From Apostichopus japonicus (lineage: Eukaryota > Echinodermata > Holothuroidea > Aspidochirotida > Stichopodidae): a stretch of 64,000 bases of DNA. The notes under the pieces are model-generated. The model did no database searches. It was not told the DNA's origin and saw only the letters and a list, made by a program, of their open reading frames with translations. This document shows positions 51,265 through 64,000 of the stretch, in pieces. A program made the translations under genes and the position numbers. The stretch's first letter is position 1; every line of letters begins with the position of its first letter. The stretch lies in contig NC_092562.1 in NCBI RefSeq assembly GCF_037975245.1, positions 730,001-794,000 on the forward strand. Reading direction: 5' to 3'.

Positions 51265-54040
51265 CCATACACAATAGAAGTCGTGAAAGACCTATATTGA
51301 AACATTTTTGTTTTATCATCTCATAACGCCATTATAGTATGAAAAAAACATGTCTTCACCATGGAATTGAATTGGGAGACAAAATGAACATGAGCTAATC
51401 CTTGTCATTTTCGTCGAGTCTAATCGATTGATGTTTAAAAAAACAAACATTACTTAAAGGATTAGAAATAAATGTTTTTAGTATCACATGAAATTAGAAC
51501 GAAGTGAAGAAAAAACCAGACAGTGTGATATCATTATACATATCCTCTCCTTGTTATGGACACAACATTACAAAAAAATTTAGTGACGTCACGCAGCGAT
51601 ATCGATATGTAAAGTTTCGCTGGAAAGCCAACTCAACCAACAAAGAGAGTATAAACTGTCCTTTCTAATGGTAACTTGCGCAACAACTAGACATTTAATA
51701 GAACGATGCCTTTTATTAAATATTTCATATTATAAGAAAACCAAGGAGAAATACCGGAGGATGCAAATTCTTACTTTTCTTTCTTTCTTTTTCTTCGGCT
51801 CTTCGGAATTATTCACTTCACCTTTTCGAATTTGGAGTTAACGTGACCCACCTAACCACTTACCCAATTAATAATTGACTTTATTATCTCTACATATAAT
51901 ATCACGCAACAAGTAGAGGGTATGGTTGAATAAATGGCTGTGAAATTGCAGAGGCAACAAATTTTCTCATATACCGACGGCTTTTAAACTTGCCTTAAGC
52001 ATAGAGCTTAAAAGGACAATAGCTTGGGGCACATTTCTTAGAATCTTAAGTTAAAGAATGAAACGAAAAGTTATTTTCCATATCAAAACGGCGTGTAATT
52101 TATTGAGAGATTCTTTGTATAATATGTAACGTGATAATTGTAACTTATTCAGTGACGTGTAAGTTGACAGTCAAAATATAGGAAATTTGGAAAAAAAGTT
52201 AAAAAAAAGAAGTTAAAATTTGTAGCAAATGCGCTATAGTTTTCGATTTATTTTTTGTCTTCTCTCTCGAATAAAACAAAGATTCATTCATCATTCGAGG
52301 AATGGAGAATTTGAATATTTGAAAACGCGATTTCACGGTGTTAGAGTTTGCAAAAGACATATAATAAAGATGAAAGAATACTTTTCTTTCGAATATTGAA
52401 GCTTGAAAACTCTCGGATATGCAATTATTTATGATATGCTGGTACGTTACTTATGGATCATTTCATAAGATTTAAGGGTTCATTTAGTGACCTGATTAGA
52501 AGAAGAATATTTTTTTATGTCTAATTTCCATAATATAGAAATACAAATAACAGGGAATAGCGTCGGAGGTGTATCTAACGTTTGGATCCCCTTCCGCTTC
52601 CTCTCCCTCCCTCCCTACCCCCACCCAACCCCCACCCCACCCCACTCCTAAATAACTGAATACGTTTCGTCCTAGCAGAGGTTTCTCTAATTCGCTGTCT
52701 CTCAGGTTTCAAGTAATACTTCCTTAATTGAGACTCGCTAATCGTACATCAAACGTTAAGGTAGTCACTGTGATCCGATGACTGAGGGGGAAGGGGTGGG
52801 GGGGGGGGTATTTTGGGAATGTTGCTAGCCATTACACCCGATGAAAATCTATGCCTGTCCCGATAAATCAGGCGAACATGTGTATAACTTGATCACTTGG
52901 TTGGACCAATTGCCCCGGACGAGACTGTATATGTTTCCGATAACATGAAGACTTTCGCCGACAAATGAGATGATGTTTCCGGCAAACCACAAAATTTTCC
53001 AAGCGTCAATCATTTGACCCGAGGTCACTTTCTTGAAATTTTCGAAAACTACTCGGAAATTGCAGTATCAACTAATTCTAAAAGTTTGTATATATTTTTC
53101 TGGAAAATCATTTCAGGGGTGAGAGGGGCGGGGGTAGGATGCTACACTCCCCCTTTGAGATGTTGCTGACCTTAAAGATGGACCTACATTTAATTAAATG
53201 AAAGGTCAAAACTGATCTAATAATTGCCATATTTTTACACCTTTAGATTGATACGTTTTCTCAGAGAGGTATGTGGGTGAAAGGTATGTCCCCTAATCCA
53301 CTGAAAACATGAATGTTGTTTTTGTTCTTGTTATTGTTATTCTTATTTAAGATGGTCAGTATTGAGAACATACCCCTCACCTGTCAGTGTACGTGTTTTG
53401 TGTTTTTCTATAAGTCGAAAGCTGCTTTAAGCGGTGATAACGATAAATATCTTTCAATTATTTTTGAATTACATTAAATAATTTCACATCAGTTTCTCCA
53501 CTAGGAGTGAACAGATCTTGCGAATTAACCTCCACAATAGACTCCAAATCAACGCGGAGATACACGATAGCATGATCAGATCAGAGATGATAGGAGTTGG
53601 CACACACACACACACATGACGCATCTTAATTTAATAGAGTGAAGAGTTCAATCTAATTCACTACATTCCAATGAAATCGTTTAGAATTAGGGGCTTAATT
53701 TAAGTAGATTGCTAACATTTACAATTAAAACACTGAGATGACTCTCCATCCGAGACTGAACAGAGCTATTTTAAGTAGTTAAAGAAGGAAAGAATTAAAA
53801 ATTAGAAAAAATTAAAGTTTGATGGACTTGATAATCTTTCCTCGACTGAGATATTTCATCCGTTATGACGTCAGAAAAATAAATATGCTAAACTGTCATC
53901 TTAAGAAATAAGTAGGGGAGGGATGGGGGGAGGGTCAAAATGTCTTGGGAGGTTTTGGGGTATCGTGATACTTCATGCAGACACATCACTTATATATAGT
54001 AAAGAAAAACAGATTACACGTAAATACAGAAAGACAGACA
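51265..54040. other. Upstream intergenic sequence, nothing recognised
   Basis: Contains C-rich and G-rich patches at 52595-52645 and 52785-52810, and a stretch at 52840-53040 with more G+C than its neighbours but no open frame. A CA run lies at 53601-53616. Confidence 0.5.
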
Positions 54041-54042
54041 GA

Positions 54043-54194
<152 letters not shown>

Positions 54195-55967
54195 AGGCTG
54201 AAGTTTCGATTCCACTGACCGTTGTAAAAGTAACAAACAGTGAGTATAAGTTTATCAGACGGGAGTCTCATTGCTTTAAGCCTTCATTCACCTCGAGTGT
54301 TTATTCGGTTTACTTCAATGTAATCCGGGGAGGAGAGATAAAAAAAAAAACGTTACTTTACTCTTCATAAGAAGTAATTACAGATAAAATTGCAGAGATC
54401 CTCCAAATCCGAAAAGAAGTAAATTCCATTGAATAAGAGCTGACGATATAATAATGGCGAGGAAAAGAAAGTGTTTATAATACGAGTGAACTGTGGGGTC
54501 TGGACGGGTAATAAGGATCACTAGTCTGAGTTTTAAGGTGTGAAAGATCACTGAGTACTATCATTACACCAATTTAAAGTCTCCTTCCACGCTCTGGTAA
54601 AGATCCCTTCTTCACCTCCTCCTAATTCCAACAACAGCCTTGTCAAGTCGATAAAAGGATCCGTCCTTCTTTTTAACAATAACCGCATGACTTTATACAT
54701 CGGATAAAAACGGTATGTAAAAGAGGGGTAAAAAAAAGGTGTATGATAAATACCTCGGTTATAGAATAGATACTGTCAAAACAAGACGTATATAGAAGGA
54801 CGCATAAAGTCTGTTATAGGAGTGGTTTGTGGGTGGTACCTTAATTAACGAGGCTTATTATGATCAACTATAACTTGTTTTGGGTGATGATTGTAAAGAT
54901 GTTATCAACCTTTCAACAAAAAAGGGGGGGGGGGGGGGAGAGAGAAATCTATGACTACCTCGTTTTGGCTAAGATCATGTGTAACGTCACTTCTAGCCAT
55001 ATATGCACAGTACACAGTCGATCATCGCCCACCGTTGAACAGTTTCAGTAACCGAGATCGTGTGTGGTTAACCTAATATACCCCCGTTATGATCACACGG
55101 TTACACAGTTTCGATGTCATGTGACTGGGGTCGAGAATGGATCAAATTGTTTTCGTACCGGGGTTCATTGAATATAGCCTACCTATACCGTAAAGAGGCT
55201 GAATGGGGAAAATAAACATTATCTTACAATGTCTGAAAAATATTACGACCCGTCTGTAAAAAAAAACTATAAAATTGCCGTAAAGCTGCAATATCTTCCC
55301 GTTAACTTTGTCACAATTTGGCGGAACTATAAACTCAGCAATTTTCAAATACCTGAAAATATATAGTCTGCTGCTTTCAATTCGATCGAACAGACTAAGA
55401 AATATATATATACCGCACTATAGCTATGATCTAAGGGCGGCATAGATTTCAAATTAGCGTATACGGCACAGTCATTAATTAATTAATTTATTAATATAAG
55501 TACTGAAAGTCTACGTTAATCACGTTTCCATGCTTATTAGGATTAAACGGTCAATACTACTTATTTATTACCATGAGCAAACAAAAATTGCAAAATATAT
55601 TTATTCATGTTTCTAAAACAAAGCCGGTTTAGTACATCAATTTGGTTCCATTTTCAAAAACAAGAATCTTTTCAAATAAATATTTTTTAACAATTTAAAT
55701 AAATTTAAATAAATGTAGATGGATCTCATTGATCAGTTTATGTCTCGCTTCTGAATTTTTTTTTTTCACGGTTGATTCTTTGCCCGCCTTCCTTACCCCA
55801 CCTGCACCCCTTTATCCTGTCCCACCATGTATGCCACCGACTGTGAAACCAATTAGGTCCCTCTTGGATGTATTTTAATGCAGATACAAAAGTACTATAT
55901 CAACAAAGGCACAAGCAAACTAGCAAACAAGCACATATACGAACAAACAAATAAACACAGAATCAAA

Positions 55968-55976
<9 letters not shown>

Positions 55977-56006
<30 letters not shown>
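55977..56006. repeat. (CA)n-(TA)n compound microsatellite
   Basis: ACACACACATA leads into about 30 bases of TA, followed nearby by C-rich and CA-rich sequence at 56027-56057. Confidence 0.9.
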
Positions 56007-56008
<2 letters not shown>

Positions 56009-56928
56009 TAACCAACTATACTAACACCCCCCCACCCCACCCCCACACACACACACAAATAAAACCCACAACGTTTAAAGTTTACCTAAAAGTTTTGAGA
56101 AGTTTCGAAAACTAGTTATCTGTAAGAATCTACATTTCAAGCTTTCCTTCGAGTGTGTGAAGTTTATAGGATATATTAATATGAAAAAAAAAACTTCCCC
56201 TTTCAAGTTAATAGATTTCCAACAAGAAAACTGTCAAAATCCAAAGGATAGGTAATCCCTTTAGTAGAATTAATAGTAATGGATTTTTGTTTGACATTTC
56301 AACTTTTACTCTTCTCTTCGGTTTCTGCTTAGTGAACCCGAAAGAAGAAATCACAAATGCTTTGAGAGGGTTGACCTTGAGGTTTTCATATCACGTTTGT
56401 AAGACTTCTGACGAAAAAAGAAGAAGAAAATATTAAGAAGACCTTCAAAGAAAACTATAGCTTTAATTTCATCATATGTCAAGTATTCTTCTTCTCTGAA
56501 GAAATCTCCTCTTCCCCTCTCCTCCCCCCCCCCCCCTTTTTCCAATAATTGCAGTAACTGTGAAACATGACAAACCAGGTATACGGTTTAAATCAAAGAG
56601 AACCCAAAGAGGCGATGATATTTGCTATAGATTTTCTTCTTTCTTTGAAATAATCATGATTGGATGAAAAAATAAATATGATTTGTGACAAAATCCATGA
56701 AATTTTTGAAAGTCTTGTGTAAACGAATTCTGTTTTGTTTTTTTCCCCTTTTTCTTCTGCTTCCTCTTCCACCCAGTTACTTTGTGGAATGACAACTTAA
56801 CACCTTATATATCCGAGGCGGAGGGAGGAAGGGGGGATCAAGTTCATATGTAGTCTGACTGACTTGGACGTGTGTGTCATTGTACTATATTATAAGGTCC
56901 CGCGTATATACACAACAGCCGCGCTCGT

Positions 56929-57333
56929 CTAACAAACAAGGACTGTGGGATTTTTTAAGCCGATTTCCGATTTATTCAGAGTAAAGGGGTTTGATTTTAA
57001 AAGAGCCATTACTGCAGAATTGAGTGTATCCTTAGGGTGTTTGCTATATCCCGGGTACATGAACGACAGACAACATAGCAGCTCGGTAATTATACACGGG
57101 TATATGCTATTTTGTAGAGGTTTAATTGGGGTGCTAACAGTGTAAAAGCACAATAGCCAGGATGATGCAATCAAGCAAATAATAAGATTATCAAGTACAC
57201 ACAAAGCTAGTCCAACACGCATTTTGCGCAAGAGTGCGCACGCAGATAAATGGTTTATAGAAGAAACTATGTAACAGTGAAAAGAACGTAGTGTTTCCCC
57301 CAATTTTTTTTTTCGTTGTTGGGTATTTTTCAC
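56929..57333 (-). other. Longest non-repetitive open frame outside the DMRTA gene; doubtful
   Basis: A 134-codon frame with an ATG at 57333. It contains hydrophobic stretches (LALCVLDNLIICLIASSWLL and CIITELLCCLSFMYPGYS) that could be membrane segments. I recognise no family, the opposite strand is also open over part of it, and base composition is not distinct from coding-free neighbours except for a modest G+C rise. It is most likely chance, but it is the one unexplained frame in the upstream flank worth a similarity search. Confidence 0.12.
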
Positions 57334-57800
57334 TGGGATTTTTTTCTTTTCTTTTCTTTTCTTTTCTCCTGAAGTTTGTTAAATAAAAATAAAAACCGGG
57401 AGAAAAGTATTATTTCTTTATCAAAAGCCTTTTTTTTTTTAAGGTGGACAGCTGTAGCCCTCGGGAAAAAGTTAACGCCTTTCCGATCCCCCAAAATGCG
57501 CTAATATCTACCAAATAACATGAAAGAAAGCCGAAGACATGTACGCAACAAAAGCTAAAGAAAGCTACTTTGATAATTAAAAAAAAAGAGAGCATAATAA
57601 TAATAATAACTGGATATACTAAAATGATCGGCCTCTCTATTCAAAATTTGAGTCTAATTAAGATTTTAATTTGCAAAAGTTATTTCAGGGCGCGGTTTAA
57701 AAGCAAAATGATGTTGTGTTTAACCGGACGGAGCTGTCAAAAGGAGTGAGCAGTGGTCTTATGTTATCGCAGATGTCGGTTCTTGAAGTTGACTCGATTT

Positions 57801-57836
57801 GAGAGAGAGAGAGAGAGGGGGAGGGGGGGGGGGGGT
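57801..57836. repeat. (GA)n followed by G-rich tract
   Basis: Eight GA dinucleotides run into a stretch of G with one A; a polypurine tract. Confidence 0.9.
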
Positions 57837-58651
57837 AGAGTAATTTTATTTGATCCAAAGAGAGAAAGAAAGAGGGGAAATCAAGTATATGCATGACACA
57901 GAAAAATAGGTTTGAAATATTTTGAGTAAACCCTTTCGACTAGCATGAGGTCAGTTTCATAGTTTCTTAGGAATCTAATTGGTAGAGATTTTGCAGTGAT
58001 GTAGTTTTAATGAATATGTATAAGTCATGGGTAAAAGCTCATCCATATTATCACAATTACGCTTCTTAATTGTAAGAGTATAACCGGAAGGGAATGCATA
58101 TTCATGAACAAAAGAATTGATTTCCTAAGATGTAAATATTTTTCACAAACAAGAACATTCCTTTTTATATATTTCCTAAGGGGATGCAGGGGAGAACTGG
58201 GTGTTAAATTCATGTATACCGTTCTTCCGAAACTGCAGGCTTTAATATCGATCTAATGAATTTGCATGATATACAAATACATATGTATATATAGTCTACG
58301 CCTGCATCATTTGAAATGATCAAAATCGTGAATGCAACGACAATACAAGTATATACTGTCGTAAAAATGTAATGTGAAGCTAATAAATATTTATGACTCA
58401 GGAGTATAATTTATTAAATAAGTCCTTCAATAACGGTTTTAAAGATTTAGGTCTAATGAACATGTTATTTATTCCAAAATTATCAAACTCGTTTAATATC
58501 GATAATTGCAGCGGACGAGGGTACACAAACTGTCGTAACAATTTTAATATAATTAATAACTATATGCATGAATGCTAGTAACATTTCATTGATCAAGTCA
58601 ACGTCAGATTAATGCATATGTTATGCATTAGCATATACATGATATCCATGA

Positions 58652-58652
58652 T

Positions 58653-58700
<48 letters not shown>

Positions 58701-58701
58701 A

Positions 58702-58733
<32 letters not shown>

Positions 58734-58742
58734 TTATATATA
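58652..58742. repeat. (AT)n microsatellite
   Basis: About 90 bases of AT with AAAT interruptions. Confidence 0.95.
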
Positions 58743-59910
58743 CACCATCATAGCCTAAGTTTATTTTATAAGTATGAGCTTGGAACAAGCTATAGATAAA
58801 TCTTCTTATGAACTATTGCGCTGCTTATTGGCAAGTCGTCCACTCGCGTGATTTGTTGACGAACTTTCGATACTTTTAAGTGTTATTACTTGTAAAAGAA
58901 TGTTTCTTTTGTCCGTCCGTCTGTATTTCAAAGTAATAATTAAGGACCAGAGGTACTAAAAACATTAGTCATTTGAATTTTTCACTCATCAAACAAATTA
59001 TCTCTTTTAAGCCACTATAACTAAAAACGTCGCATCATGCATTAGTTGGAGATGCGTTATTTCAAAGGAAGTAAAAATCGAAATGTCCAAAACTCTTGTC
59101 TTTTAACGCGTCATTTAGTTTTCAATTTGTAACCAGTTGCTCTGCTGTTGATAACCATCAGGTGGAGAAGAAAGAAATTGTTATAAAAAAAAAACTTTAA
59201 GAAAAGTAAATAAAAAATCTACTTATTCTGTTTCAACACTTAAAAAAATGAATCTACTTACAATTTTTCTCTTGTTCTGATTTTTCTGCAGTAATTTTCA
59301 AAAGATTAGTCGCACCAGTGACTCTTATCGGAGTTAAGTAATTTACTGCAAATACTTGAATGAAATGCAAGAGAAACAAATATACCAAAGTGGAGAGAAG
59401 AGTGAGAGCATTAATAAAATGATATGAAATACAACGGATACAATTATTAAGAATCAAATTTGTACTACAGTTAAAATCACACCAGTTTGCATCAATAAAT
59501 TTCCTTTTAAGCTCTTTTTGTTTCTTCTCAAATTGGCACAAGAAAGTACACACGGTCGCTGCTTCATATTTTTTCATTTCGCTTATTTTTTTTTCTTTTT
59601 CTTTCCTTGCCTTTTTTCTTGCTTTTACATCAAATTATACAGGAAAGGTTACATTTTCCAAAGTGGCTACTTTTTTTGGGAATAAAGTGGGAGAGAAAGC
59701 GAGAGAGAGAGAGAGAGGGCAAATTATAAAACGGAATATTAGGTTTTGAAGTCAAGGTTGTGTATAATTTTTTTTTTTTTCAGTTAAGATGTAGTTACTA
59801 TTTTGTTTTTTTTCTCACTTTGTTGACAATTATACATTTATTGTATAGGCGCGTAGAGCTACTTAGAAGAGTGAGTACTTGTTGAAAAGAAAACAGGAAA
59901 AGAAAAAGTG

Positions 59911-60025
<115 letters not shown>

Positions 60026-60184
60026 TTATATTGTCGGTATAGTCATTAAATCTGTGATTAAATTGTTGCTAACGTTTTAGCCATGCATTGGTGACCACCT
60101 TTCTTGCTTTTTCTAGCATTTTGTCGTGTTATTCTCAGCTCCATTAAGTGACTATTAACGTTTGAATAATAATATATCCAGATA

Positions 60185-60385
60185 TATACAGCATTGACCA
60201 TATGAAACAATAAACGTACTCTATAGGCTCCTTTAAAGCGGTATTCAAGATTTCATTCAACTTCAAACATCACGTCTCGATGTTTACACAATATTGACCC
60301 TATCGAACAATAATACATATACTTTAAGCTCGCTTTAAATCAACATCCATAGTTTCATTTAGTTTCAACATTCATTCTTCCACAT
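60185..60385 (+). repeat. Two-copy tandem duplication, ~100 bp unit
   Basis: ATTGACC..ATNNAACAATA recurs at 60193 and 60293, with matching phrases CTTTAAA and AGTTTCATT.ARTTTCAAC.TTCA in both copies. The copies are well diverged. Confidence 0.6.
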
Positions 60386-60389
60386 CTCT

Positions 60390-62880
60390 GATATCAAAGA
60401 ATAACACATTTAGCGGTCCATACATAAGAGGTAACAGACCAAAGAAAGCGTTTTACTATATATATTTTTAATTATTATTTTTGTAATTATGGTCGCACCG
60501 ACGACGACTGCAAACCTCAGTTATTTCATGAAGGTTCTCACAAATAGGGCTTTTTTTATTTACTAATGCATAATGGATGACTTCTCTGTACATATTGGAA
60601 TTCACTCGCAATCTCAAGAATACGCATGCTCTAATGCGAAAGTAAAACCCGTAGCAAAGATAAATTTGCGAGTAAACAAATTGCTGTCGACTAGACTAAG
60701 AGGAAGATGGAATTCGTCCACAATGTCAAGAATTGTGTACACATATTAAAGAGGGCTGCATGGGAGGGTGTTTTGCCGAAACGGTGGCAGAGATCGGAAG
60801 AGGGTCATAATGGGGGTTTGGGATGTTGTTAAGAGGGTGAGAAGAAACGTATAGGCGGCTATCAACACTTAAAGGCTCTCGCCACAGTTGTACACCGTGA
60901 ATGTGAAATTCGCTCGTTGCCAGTGCCAAACTGTTTGAGAATCTCGACACTCGAATTGTCAACTCATATTTGCTATAGATGTGCATCATGTTGGGTATAT
61001 GGATCGTTCGTGTATGGATTTCATAGTGTTGTTCTCTCTTATTTTTATGGCATTTTGTATTTTCACTAAGTTTTTATTTCTTGTAGGAAGTAGGAACATT
61101 TTTTCACCATGACGCACGATTGTGGCATTCGTCATTTATGACAATCTACCATCCTTTAATCATAAAAAAAAAAAAAATTAAAAAAAAGATTATAAGAATA
61201 CACTTCACTTATCAAAAGTTGTAAAGTGTCATTATAAGCAAATGAATCGTAAAAAGACAACTAGCTTGATCCGAACATCAAGCACGATTTAACCATTAAA
61301 GCCTCCCCAAGTCGCTGGGCTAAGGTCAAAGGTTAACCGTTAAACTCTATCGATACGTTATTTATTGGTAATATTACCACAGTATAAATCACTAAATCTC
61401 CAACGTCAAAAAAAAGAAAAAGAAAAAAATGCAACGATGATTGCTGAAAAAAATGGTCCCAAAAAGAAGAAGAAAAAATTATGCTTATAAAATTGATTTA
61501 TGACGTGTTGACACCATCCGTACCACACACACACGAGCCCAGTTCCGCGACACTCAAAGCAGGTCGTTTCCTGGTGACTCTGTGTTGATTGAAGAGAAGA
61601 AAAAGTCACATTTATGAGAAATTACCCGGAATGCCATTTATCTGTGAAATATTGGTCTCGAAGAAGTTTTAATAGCTTCATAAAGAATTTAATTACAGAT
61701 TAGTCTTCCATCAAATTTCCATGTATCTATTCCGATCGTGACCTCGCCTGCATTGCGAGAGAAAGTAACAACCACCTGTGTGCGATTGGCTAAGCCGAGA
61801 AAAGACCAACAAAAAAGAAAAAAAATAAATTAAAAAAATGTATGACAAGGCAAAAAAATGATGATAGGACGCGGCCGTTGACACTGAATTATACCAAGCG
61901 GCACGTATTATCCTCATTATTAAACGGGGGACAAAAAAATATAGATGATAAAAATATTAAAAGTAAAATGAACAGTGAGAGAGAGAGAGGGAGGGAGGTA
62001 GAGAGATATTAAAGAATGTCAAATATAAATGATAGCACGTGTCGAAGGAAAAAAAAGTTATGTTTAAGTTGCCGAGTTAAGGATAGAGTGCCTTCATGTT
62101 TCATTAATGAACCAATCAATATTCAAGTTGCTAAAGGTGCGTGAGTTGTTAATTAAGTTACGAAACCATATTTCACCTACTTACAGGTTCTAGAAATAAT
62201 GCCTCAACTTTGAAAAAGAGCAATGACAAGTTTTATTTGTTGGTGTGTAAGGCTAAAACGGCCCGAATCAATGACATCAGGGTTTGCAAGCCATGTCTAC
62301 CGGCAACTTAACTATTTAAGCCATGTCCATACCAACTTAGCTATCAAGCTCGTAGAGTTGGTGCAGGCGGTATGTAGCGATTTATCCTCCCGGCATGCCA
62401 GGCCACATCAGACGGTTACAGTACCTTGAATACCGTGTAACCATGAATCACACACTGGCACCTTTCTTTGTAAACGTCCAGTCATTTTACCATAGGTCCT
62501 TTGAATACACATTTCTCGACCAAAGAGCTAAAAGTATTATTTATAACCATTAATGATAACATCACCTACCTCACCCCCCCCCCCACCCTTTCCCCTTCAA
62601 ATGTTACGCCCCCGAAGTTTGCAAAGTTGGCAGAGTTTGTAAACCTGCTTTGAATTTAGTTTTGCATGTAAATGCTACATGTTTGTTTTGTCTTGAAAGA
62701 GTAACCACCTCTCTCGACTTTGTAAATATATTTGTTGTGAGAGAACGTTCTATTTCATTGAAAGTTAGAAGTAAGGAAAGGGACGGCGTTGTGTATTGGG
62801 GAGTTAGTCGGCTAGTGAGCTCCGACAATTTAATCAGTAAACAACACAATAAATTGATAAAAAAAATCATCCTTCGATAT
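60390..62880. other. Upstream intergenic sequence, nothing recognised
   Basis: AT-rich DNA with scattered short open frames, A homopolymers and a GA tract near 61978-61990. A 96-codon minus frame at 62894-62604 and a 108-codon plus frame at 62650-62976 overlap each other and lack family signatures. Confidence 0.5.
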
Positions 62881-62898
62881 CTCAATTTATACATATGT

Positions 62899-62917
62899 TA
62901 TATACATACATATGTTA

Positions 62918-62978
<61 letters not shown>

Positions 62979-63075
62979 ATATATATATATAAATATATAT
63001 ATATTAATATATATATATATATTTATATACATATATATACCGATATCATATATGAATAATATATGTATGTATATA
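62899..63075. repeat. (AT)n tract inside a 26-bp-arm inverted repeat
   Basis: The left arm 62899-62924 and the right arm 63050-63075 are reverse complements with one mismatch (TATATACATACATATG and the opposite). They enclose about 125 bases of mostly AT dinucleotide. A second small hairpin, ATGATGAAT and ATTCATCAT, follows at 63081-63106. Confidence 0.8.
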
Positions 63076-63109
63076 AGTTTATGATGAATGAAAATTATTC
63101 ATCATAAAT

Positions 63110-63900
63110 GTTTTCCAACATAAATCATTCGAAAGTTGATGACCGCCGCGTACGGAAGCTCCAAGTTAAAACTTGATTATTTGTTATGTAAAAGATGGGT
63201 TTATATACAGCCATATGATATTATGCTTTGCTCAGTTATTCATCCAAACATGTATCTGCCTGTATGATTTATGATTTTGGAAAGTTTGAACCGCGAGGTT
63301 TTCATATCTTATTACCACCATATATTTTACGGAAAATTTCTTTTTCTAAAATTCTGCACCTTAAATGATGACGGTTTAGTGAGTAAAATTACCAGTAAGA
63401 CAACGATTTGAGCGTTTTGCATTCCTTTATAACTGTTAGAAAGTGTAGTTTAAAATTTGGAAGAGTCCAAACAATTACATAAATATATAAAGTCGCCTTT
63501 TGAATACATTGTTTGTATTTGGAGGAAATCTGCAAATTTCACTGAAAATAAGAGTTTCGATCGAACCAAGATTAAAATATTTTCTAGTCATCCAGATAAA
63601 GTACAGGGTGTTTATTTATACAAAAATATTATTAATGTTTTTTTTAATGTTAAACAAGCTACTGCTATGTTATTAATTTTAACGTTCTTTTGTTTCATTA
63701 ATTTGTTTGTGTATTGTTCACTACAAAATTCATATAAAATATAGTTGATTAATAAAAACGTAACTACACAATAGTTGTAAAAGGAAGTGTCCTATGAAGC
63801 CTCGTGCATGGTTTTACAAAGTATAGAACACTTCCAAAACGTGTATAAGAAAAATAAGAAAACTTAGGCGCATTACAAAAGTAGAAATCTCGCATGCATA
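63110..63900. other. AT-rich sequence at right flank, nothing recognised
   Basis: A 95-codon plus frame at 63457-63744 is AT-rich and shows no known domain. No RNA gene or element was identified. Confidence 0.5.
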
Positions 63901-63916
63901 CAGAAAGGAAGAAAAC

Positions 63917-63997
63917 TAGAGAGAGAGGGGCGGAGAGAGAGGGGTGGGTGGAGAGAGAGGGGTGGGTGGGTGGGGAGAGAGGAGGAGAGAGAGAAAA
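63917..63997. repeat. Polypurine GA/GGGTGGGTGG-rich tract at window end
   Basis: About 80 bases almost all purine, mixing GAGAGA and GGGTGGGTGG units. It may continue beyond the window. Confidence 0.9.
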
Positions 63998-64000
63998 TTT

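Noticed and set aside
62604-62976. Overlapping 96- and 108-codon frames on opposite strands
   Set aside because: No conserved motifs, one runs into the AT microsatellite, and both lack splice or promoter context.

Overview
This is AT-rich metazoan nuclear DNA. It is dominated by non-coding sequence with many (AT)n microsatellites, poly-C/poly-G tracts, minisatellites and decayed mobile elements, and it has no bacterial features (no operons, no dense coding, no CRISPR). The one gene that can be supported is a two-exon gene on the minus strand for a DMRTA-type (Dmrt4/5 class) doublesex/mab-3 related transcription factor. It has an N-terminal DM zinc-binding domain (exon 1, near 48 kb) and a DMA domain (exon 2, near 16.4 kb). 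The exons join at a consensus phase-1 splice junction across a 30.9 kb intron, giving a predicted protein of 469 residues.

A marine invertebrate deuterostome, most likely an echinoderm, is my best guess for the source. Reasons are the vertebrate-like DMRTA sequence, tRNA-derived SINEs, and the palindromic octamer TAGGCCTA, seen at least ten times where about one or fewer is expected. I recall that octamer as common in ambulacrarian DNA. The species cannot be fixed from the window alone.

Layout: 1-15.6 kb is the downstream flank (no gene supported; a possible partial exon at the left edge, a 29-bp-period minisatellite at 13.6-14.0 kb, a 418 bp CAT-repeat tract at 9.7 kb, and a GC-rich islet at 8.1-8.35 kb). 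15.6-16.86 kb is the 3' UTR and exon 2. 16.86-47.73 kb is the single large intron. It carries two CAGGGG-ended terminal-inverted-repeat elements (19.2-19.5 and 19.6-21.0 kb), two tRNA-derived SINEs (22.6-22.85 and 31.13-31.35 kb), three copies of a TACTCG-rich repeat family (17.1, 23.3 and 31.5 kb) and several short tandem repeats. 47.73-48.19 kb is exon 1, followed upstream by the 5' UTR and putative promoter with a CCAAT box and a perfect Pbx-Meis/Prep type decamer. 48.9-64 kb is the upstream flank, with a perfect 64-bp-arm inverted repeat at 49.9-50.05 kb, a 63-bp-period repeat at 51 kb and many AT tracts.

I found no evidence of a previously undescribed multi-gene system. The most unusual items are structural: the long perfect inverted repeat, a transposon inserted into a 34-bp perfect palindrome, the over-represented octamer, and the dispersed TACTCG repeat family.
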